NCBI GenBank assembly: GCA_034432795.1
Contig: DAOUBF010000050.1
Coordinates: 1 to 14,084 of the forward strand
Source: DAOUBF01 sp034432795
Lineage (GTDB): Bacteria > Chloroflexota > Anaerolineae > DSLN01
Length of the DNA stretch: 14,084 nt
Direction of reading: 5' to 3'
Shown: positions 5,657-11,134 of the stretch, one piece after another
How the letters are laid out: the number at the start of each line of letters is the position of its first letter
Position numbering within the stretch: the stretch's first letter is position 1
Translations under genes and position numbers: made by a program
Notes under the pieces: model-generated
The model's database searches: none
What the model saw: the letters and a program-made list of their open reading frames with translations, nothing else
What the model was told of the DNA's origin: nothing

Positions 5657-8511
5657 GTGACACCAGCACCGGACTCCCCAGTACCGGGCTTCAGCCCGGT
5701 TCTGACCGTTGCCTGGCCGTGATCGGGTTGGGCTACGTTGGACTGCCGCTGGCGACCGCCTTCGCCGAGATCGGTCTCCATGTCATCGGCATTGATGTGG
5801 ACGAGGCCAGAGTGGCGGCGTTGCGCGCCGGCCATAGCCCTATCGCCGATGTGCCTTCGGCAAAGGTGGCGGCGGTGGTCAACGCCGGGACGTTCTGCCC
5901 GACGACGGACTACGACGCACTGCGTGACGCCGACGCCATTTTCATCTGCGTCCCCACGCCGTTTGACGCCATGCGTTCGCCCGACCTGTCGTATATTAAA
6001 GCCGCCAGCCAGAGCATCGCCTCCCGGCTGCGCCCCGGCCAGCTCGTCGTCTTGCAAAGCACCACCTATCCGGGGACCACCGAAGAGGTTGTTCTCCCAC
6101 TCCTGGAACAAGGCTCCGGCCTGCGCGCGGGGGTGGATTTTAACCTGGCCTTCTCCCCGGAGCGCATTGACCCTGGGCCGGCCCATAAAGAATGGACTGT
6201 CACCAACACGCCCAAAGTCGTGGGCGGGCTGACGCCTGCCTGCGCCGAGCGGGCGCGGGCGCTTTTGGCCCGGCTGGGCGCACCGGTCCACGTCGTCTCC
6301 TCGCCCCGCGTCGCCGAGATGACCAAACTGCTGGAAAACATCTTCCGCAGCGTCAACATCGCCCTGGTGAACGAACTCGCTCTGCTCTCCGAGCGCATGG
6401 GGATTGACTTCTGGGAAGTGATTGAAGCCGCCAAAACCAAGCCGTTCGGCTTCATGCCCTTTTATCCGGGGGCGGGCGTTGGGGGGCACTGCCTGGCTGA
6501 AGATGAATTTCTCTTTGTGAAGAACGATCATGGTCTATTGAGCGTCCGGATTGGCGAATATTTCGCTGACCTAGAGCGCCAATATCCGCAAGCTATACGT
6601 ACAATTGAGGGTGTGACTCTGTTAGAACCAGAGGGTCTAAGTGTGCTTTCATATGATCTTGAAAGACAGGAGGCCTGTTACAAGCCCATACAGGCGATCT
6701 CACGCCGTCGGTATCAAGGCACGATGATAGACATCATCACGATCGATTGGCGCTCCTTATGCGTCACAGACGGCCATCCGATGATCGTGTGGGCAGACAG
6801 CGCACCAAGGCTCAAGCGCGCTGCCGACCTACAGGCTGGCGACGAATTGATCCTGCCGACCGACTGGCCTGATGCGGGATGGGAACGTCAGGAAATTGAT
6901 TTAATAGCATACCTCTCTGACGATGAGATCGCTAAGACACGAGTTGCACCTAAAAGGGCGCGTTTCAAGGACCACCGTGATCAACTGACGCCTCATCTCA
7001 GGATATTGGGGGCTAACCCTTATGAGATCTATCGTTCTAACCAGATGTCCCTCAAGCTCTATTTGGAGCTGGAGCGTCGTGGTGCGATGCCGATCCCGCG
7101 CCGCGAGGTCATGCTCCGTACAGGCCGTGGGCCATCGTGGAACTCTATAGCCGCAGTTGTAACTCTCAATGAGGACTTTGCCCGTCTCGTTGGCTATTAT
7201 CTCAGCGAGGGGTGTATCACAAAAGATAAATCGCTTCGCACGCGATTCACTTTTAATGTAACCGAACATGAGTTCATTGAGGACGTATGCCGTATACTCC
7301 ACTCATTGGGGCTTCGCTATTCAAAGCGCAAAGATAAAGTATGGAACGCACTACATATCAAGGTTTCATCCAACTTATTTGGCCGACTGATTCGCGATGT
7401 GCTAGGCTGTGGTACACGCTCGACAGAGATGCAGATCCCAGGAATTCTACTCTATGGACCGGAGCCTATTCGGCTTGGCGTCCTATCAGGGTTGCTACGC
7501 GGTGATGGTGACGATGACCTGGAGCAGAAAGTGCGACATGTTTATCATACTAAGAAAAGAAAGCATTACGATCACCGAAGAAACGCTGCCACTATTGGAT
7601 ATTTTTCCAGCAGCCCACGCCTGTTCCAACAAACAGTAGCGCTTATACAGGGTCTAGGCTTTGTTCCCACATTCAAGAAAGGCAAACCATATTGGCGCAT
7701 CTATGGTGAAGAGCAACTCGCCCACCTTACCCCGCTATTTGGGGGCGTTAAGCGCGCAAAACTGGAAAGCTACGCCAGAAATCGCCATAAGCGGATACCC
7801 AATAAGCGGTTCACTGCGAACGGTAGCTTTGCCACTGTCAAGGTTCGCGAGGTCAAACAGCGGGATGGTCTGCACACGGTATACTCAATAGAGGTGAAAG
7901 ACACCCATACATTTATCACATCGTATGGCATTCTGACGCACAACTGCATCCCGGTGGACCCCTACTATCTCTCCTGGAAGGCCCGGGAATACGACTTCTA
8001 CACCAAGTTCATTGAACTGGCGGCAGAGGTCAACCAGGCCATGCCCTTCCACGTGATCACCAGGGTCGCCGACGCGCTCAACCAGCGCGGGCGCGGCCTG
8101 CCCGGCGCGCGCATCCTCATCCTGGGCGTGGCCTTCAAACGCGACGTGGACGACGCCCGCAACTCACCCGCCCAACGCATCATTGAACTCCTGATCACAC
8201 GCGGCGCGCAGGTGGCCTATCACGATCCCTTTATCCCCGTCTTTCACGTCGGCGACAACGTCTTCCTCCGCGAGGCCAGGCGGTTGACCTCTGTGCCCTT
8301 GACGGCGGAGACGCTGGCCAGCCAGGACTGTGTGGTGATCGTCACCGGCCATAGCGCCATAGACTACGCCTGGGTTGTAGAACACGCCCGCCTGGTTGTG
8401 GACACCTGCAACGCCACCGCCCGCGTCCCCTCAGGACGCGACAAGATCGTCCGGCTGGGCGCACCCAGTCCGCCTGTGAACTCCACGTCCCCATATCCTG
8501 ATGCGAGGTGA
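5653..8511 (+). CDS. UDP-N-acetyl-hexosamine 6-dehydrogenase (WbpA/WecC family), interrupted by an intein
   Basis: 952 aa precursor; removing the intein (residues 280-764) leaves 467 aa, close to the usual 420-450. The N-extein has the NAD-binding LAVIGLGYVGLPLATAF (GxGxxG at 25-30), the FSPERIDPG motif and the central helix KLLENIFRSVNIALVNELAL. The catalytic motif is split as GAGVGGH | C-IPVDPYYLSWKAREYDF. The C-extein has the UDP-binding ILGVAFKRDVDDARNSP and YHDPFIP. CIPVDPYYLSWKA is typical of the UDP-GlcNAc/UDP-ManNAc 6-dehydrogenases rather than UDP-glucose dehydrogenase. The reaction is four-electron NAD-dependent oxidation of the sugar C6 to a carboxylate, through a thioester on the Cys. 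The start at 5653 overlaps the upstream stop; reading frame continues open upstream to 5563 but that overlaps wecA. Residues 7-17 come from a small palindrome. Whether the substrate is GlcNAc or ManNAc is not decidable here. Confidence 0.93.
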   Translation: MSDTSTGLPSTGLQPGSDRCLAVIGLGYVGLPLATAFAEIGLHVIGIDVDEARVAALRAGHSPIADVPSAKVAAVVNAGTFCPTTDYDALRDADAIFICVPTPFDAMRSPDLSYIKAASQSIASRLRPGQLVVLQSTTYPGTTEEVVLPLLEQGSGLRAGVDFNLAFSPERIDPGPAHKEWTVTNTPKVVGGLTPACAERARALLARLGAPVHVVSSPRVAEMTKLLENIFRSVNIALVNELALLSERMGIDFWEVIEAAKTKPFGFMPFYPGAGVGGHCLAEDEFLFVKNDHGLLSVRIGEYFADLERQYPQAIRTIEGVTLLEPEGLSVLSYDLERQEACYKPIQAISRRRYQGTMIDIITIDWRSLCVTDGHPMIVWADSAPRLKRAADLQAGDELILPTDWPDAGWERQEIDLIAYLSDDEIAKTRVAPKRARFKDHRDQLTPHLRILGANPYEIYRSNQMSLKLYLELERRGAMPIPRREVMLRTGRGPSWNSIAAVVTLNEDFARLVGYYLSEGCITKDKSLRTRFTFNVTEHEFIEDVCRILHSLGLRYSKRKDKVWNALHIKVSSNLFGRLIRDVLGCGTRSTEMQIPGILLYGPEPIRLGVLSGLLRGDGDDDLEQKVRHVYHTKKRKHYDHRRNAATIGYFSSSPRLFQQTVALIQGLGFVPTFKKGKPYWRIYGEEQLAHLTPLFGGVKRAKLESYARNRHKRIPNKRFTANGSFATVKVREVKQRDGLHTVYSIEVKDTHTFITSYGILTHNCIPVDPYYLSWKAREYDFYTKFIELAAEVNQAMPFHVITRVADALNQRGRGLPGARILILGVAFKRDVDDARNSPAQRIIELLITRGAQVAYHDPFIPVFHVGDNVFLREARRLTSVPLTAETLASQDCVVIVTGHSAIDYAWVVEHARLVVDTCNATARVPSGRDKIVRLGAPSPPVNSTSPYPDAR
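5683..5700. repeat. Short palindrome at the N-terminus of the dehydrogenase gene
   Basis: ACCGGGC (5683-5689), TTCA loop, GCCCGGT (5694-5700): a perfect 7-bp hairpin starting 30 nt after the ATG. It codes for part of STGLPSTGLQPGSDR, which precedes the conserved Rossmann start and is not part of the enzyme fold. Probably another dispersed palindromic repeat. Confidence 0.5.
6490..7944 (+). mobile_element. Full-size class 1 intein with LAGLIDADG homing endonuclease
   Basis: 485 codons in frame. Splice junctions: GGH|CLAEDEF at 6490 and GILTHN|CIPVDP at 7945. Blocks, in intein numbering: A, Cys1-Leu-Ala-Glu-Asp; B, TDGH with Thr93 and His96; first LAGLIDADG LVGYYLSEG (233-241, acid Glu240); second LSGLLRGDGD (332-341, acid Asp339); F, TVYSIEVKDTHTF (463-475); G, ILTHN (481-485) with penultimate His484 and terminal Asn485; Cys at +1. 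All splicing residues and both endonuclease acids are present, so both activities look intact. The DNA is far poorer in GC than the exteins: 7321-7380 is 21/60 G+C by hand count, against 44/60 for 8101-8160 in the C-extein. Insertion is at the catalytic Cys, so the enzyme cannot work until splicing is complete. From memory, an intein is known in a Methanocaldococcus jannaschii UDP-sugar dehydrogenase (possibly allelic). Confidence 0.96.
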
Positions 8512-8517
8512 TGCCCA

Positions 8518-8520
<3 letters not shown>
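8505..8520 (+). promoter_or_regulatory. Ribosome binding site that fixes a TTG start
   Basis: GAGGTG (8505-8510) lies 7 nt before TTG 8518-8520. The SD includes part of the stop codon (TGA 8509-8511) of the dehydrogenase gene. An ATG at 8511 is followed by a stop after four codons, so it is not the start. Confidence 0.7.
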
Positions 8521-9396
<876 letters not shown>

Positions 9397-9421
9397 GTGC
9401 CGCTATGGGGTTAGCCAGCCC

Positions 9422-10039
9422 ATGACGACCACCGACGAGACCGCAGCCGAACACCTGACCCCCTCCCCTTCCCCTCCCCTGACAGGGGAGGGGAAGGGCT
9501 GGCGGTTGCGACTGGCGCGGCTCGCGGCCTTCGTCGGCGTGATCGTCCTGAGTGTCCTCATCAGCCTCAATCGCGAACAGGTCCAGCGCTTTCAGGCGTT
9601 TGGCTACCCTGGCATCTTTCTGTTGAGCTTCCTGGCCAGCGCCACGATCATCCTGCCCGCGCCCGGCCTCATCCCCGTGTTCAGCCTGGGCACCGCCGGT
9701 CTCAACCCCTGGCTGATCGGCCTGGCGGCGGGCGCAGGCTCCACGCTGGGCGAACTCTCCGGCTACGCAGCGGGGTTCAGCGGCCAGGCCATCATTGAGA
9801 ACCGCGCCATGTATGACCGCCTGGTTCGCTGGATGCGGCGCTATGGCCTGATCACCATCTTTATCCTGGCCCTGATTCCTAACCCCCTGTTTGACCTGGC
9901 CGGTGTGGTCTCAGGGGCATTGCGCGTGCCCCTGTGGCAATTCCTGCTGGTCACGCTTGCCGGTAAGACGATCAAGATGGTCGCCGTGGCCTTACTGGGG
10001 CGGGATTTCCCCGAACTTTTGCAACTCATTGGGGGTTGA
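9422..10039 (+). CDS. DedA/VTT-domain (SNARE-associated Golgi-like) membrane protein
   Basis: 205 aa from ATG 9422 (MTTTDETAAEHL). A TTG in the same frame at 9365 would overlap the PPIase gene and is less likely; no strong SD is visible for either. Residues ~13-26 (TPSPSPPLTGEGKG) come from an inserted palindromic repeat. Then a helix at ~32-49, and the VTT core. The core has ASATIILPAPGLIPVF (re-entrant-like, ~72-87), GLAAGAGSTLGELSGYAAG (~100-118) and RYGLITIFILALIPNPLFDLAGVVSGALRVP (~140-170). The Pro-rich IPNPLFD and glycine-rich loops are the family signature. DedA/VTT proteins are linked to lipid scrambling and undecaprenyl-phosphate recycling or envelope homeostasis. That fits a position after lipid-linked glycan genes, but the specific role is inference. 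The stop codon lies inside the -35 box of the next promoter. Confidence 0.85.
   Translation: MTTTDETAAEHLTPSPSPPLTGEGKGWRLRLARLAAFVGVIVLSVLISLNREQVQRFQAFGYPGIFLLSFLASATIILPAPGLIPVFSLGTAGLNPWLIGLAAGAGSTLGELSGYAAGFSGQAIIENRAMYDRLVRWMRRYGLITIFILALIPNPLFDLAGVVSGALRVPLWQFLLVTLAGKTIKMVAVALLGRDFPELLQLIGG
9466..9498. repeat. Perfect 15-bp palindrome inside the DedA-like gene
   Basis: CCCTTCCCCTCCCCT (9466-9480), loop GAC, AGGGGAGGGGAAGGG (9484-9498). It is in frame and encodes PSPSPPLTGEGKG in the non-conserved N-terminus. Composition and shape match the intergenic double-hairpin at 1044-1127, suggesting related mobile palindromes. Confidence 0.75.
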
Positions 10040-10064
10040 CTTTGCGGCCAAGTTGTGTTACACT
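10036..10064 (+). promoter_or_regulatory. Promoter of the T-box leader
   Basis: TTGACT (10036-10041), 17-bp spacer, TACACT (10059-10064). The predicted RNA start is near 10071, about 10 nt before T-box stem I. The -35 box contains the TGA stop (10037-10039) of the DedA-like gene. Confidence 0.8.
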
Positions 10065-10070
10065 GCTCGC

Positions 10071-10353
10071 TAAATAGCGCCGGGAGGAGTAGGCGGCCAG
10101 GCCCTGATAGAGACGGAGTGGCCACAGGCTGGAAGCCCCCACAGGCACCTGCCGCTGAACGTCGCCCGGTTTGACTGCCGAAGAAATCCGCCCCGGCGGA
10201 GAGTAGACCGGCACGGGTCAGCCCGTTATCGCGAAACCCTGATGATAGTCAGGGTGCAGAGTGCGCCGGTGCAGCAATGCCCGGCGAAATGAGGTGGTAC
10301 CGCGAAAGGGAACGCCCTTTCGTCCTCATGGGGGGACGAGAGGGCATTTTGTT
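10071..10353 (+). promoter_or_regulatory. T-box riboswitch sensing tRNA-Val
   Basis: This fills the gene-free stretch before the methyltransferase. Stem I base: CCGGG (10080-10084) with CCCGG (10165-10169). Specifier loop: AGTA (10088-10091) opposite GAAC, then the specifier GUC (10161-10163), a valine codon. Above it GGCGG-C-CAGG (10092-10101) pairs with CCUGCCGCU (10148-10156), then distal elements around GGCTGGAAGCC. Next come hairpins at 10187-10200, 10213-10226 and 10236-10255, the last two enclosed by ACCGGC/GCCGGT (10207-10212/10265-10270). The T-box GAGGTGGTACCGCG is at 10291-10304; its UGGU (10295-10298) can pair with ACCA, the 3' end of a tRNA with discriminator A, as in tRNA-Val. 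In the antiterminator GAGG (10291-10294) pairs with CCTC (10324-10327) and CGAAAGGG (10303-10310) with CCCTTTCG (10315-10322), which excludes the terminator. Uncharged tRNA-Val should therefore switch on the methyltransferase and valS. Confidence 0.95.
10314..10353 (+). terminator. T-box-controlled intrinsic terminator
   Basis: Stem GCCCTTTCGTCC (10314-10325) with GGACGAGAGGGC (10334-10345), 12 bp including one G-U pair, loop 10326-10333, then ATTTTGTT (10346-10353). The left arm is shared with the antiterminator, so the two structures are mutually exclusive. Confidence 0.92.
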
Positions 10354-10378
10354 ACCAGCAAACCGGCGGAGGATAAGG

Positions 10379-11134
10379 ATGGACTGGTGGCAAGCGTTTT
10401 TCGATCAGGAGTATCTTCGGCTATGGGCGCCATTTCTGACGGCGGAAGTCACAGCGCAGACGGTGGCAGGCATCCAGGCGGTGTTGAAGCTGCCGCCCGG
10501 CGCCGAGGTCCTTGACCTGGCCTGCGGACAGGGGCGTATTGCCATCCCGCTTGCCCAGGCAGGCTACCGCATCACCGGCCTGGATTACTCCGGGCATCTC
10601 CTGGATGTGGCCCGGCAGGCCGCCGCCGAAGCAGGCGTGAGTATCACGTTTCATCGCGCCGACATGCGCGACCTCCCGGCAGAGTGGAGCGAGCGCTTTG
10701 ATGCCGTCATCAACATCTTTACCGCCTTTGGCTACTTTGAGAGCGACGCCGAAGACCAGAAGGTATTGGCAGGCGTCGCCAGGGCGCTCAAGCCGGGCGG
10801 GCAGTTCCTCATGGATGTGAGTCACCGCGACCGCCTCGCCCGCGATTTCATGGCCCGTGATTGGCGGGAACTGCCCGACGGCACGCTCGTCTGGGTGCAG
10901 CGCTTGTTTGACCCTATCGCCGGGATGTTGGGCGAAGACCTGGCCTGGCTGGCGAACGGACAGATCCACAGCCGGAGCTTTCGCGTGCGCGCATACACCG
11001 CGACGGAGCTAACGCGCATGCTCAAAGCCGCCGGGCTGACACCCATGACCTACTACGGCGACTGGGAACTGAACCCCTTCAAGTTTGACAGCCGTCGCCT
11101 GATCATTTTATCGGTGAAGCAGGAGGACGCATGA
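10379..11134 (+). CDS. Class I SAM-dependent methyltransferase, T-box-regulated
   Basis: 251 aa from ATG 10379, preceded by GGAGG (10368-10372) 6 nt away. The frame is open upstream to 10277, but that would run through the T-box and terminator and is rejected. Motif I VLDLACGQGRIAIPLA (44-59), acidic end of strand 2 GLDYSGHLLDVARQ with Asp69, motif II region FHRADMRDLP (91-100), FDAVINIFTAFGYF (107-120) and the post-motif ALKPGGQFLMDVSHRD (136-151). This is a plain Rossmann-fold methyltransferase of the Methyltransf_25/11 kind. Nothing in it names the substrate; it has no obvious RNA-binding domain. Its stop overlaps the valS ATG (ATGA at 11131), so it is translationally coupled to the synthetase. 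That makes a link to tRNA or translation tempting but unproven. Confidence 0.9.
   Translation: MDWWQAFFDQEYLRLWAPFLTAEVTAQTVAGIQAVLKLPPGAEVLDLACGQGRIAIPLAQAGYRITGLDYSGHLLDVARQAAAEAGVSITFHRADMRDLPAEWSERFDAVINIFTAFGYFESDAEDQKVLAGVARALKPGGQFLMDVSHRDRLARDFMARDWRELPDGTLVWVQRLFDPIAGMLGEDLAWLANGQIHSRSFRVRAYTATELTRMLKAAGLTPMTYYGDWELNPFKFDSRRLIILSVKQEDA

Noticed and set aside
5527..6531. 334-codon minus-strand ORF
   Set aside because: Antisense to the N-extein of the dehydrogenase; no recognisable motif.
6490..7944. A frameshifted or separate inserted gene within the dehydrogenase
   Set aside because: The frame is continuous, with standard intein blocks at both splice junctions, so it is an intein and not a free-standing gene or assembly error.
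10277..10378. Upstream extension of the methyltransferase frame
   Set aside because: It would translate the T-box and terminator; a GGAGG 6 nt before ATG 10379 marks the real start.
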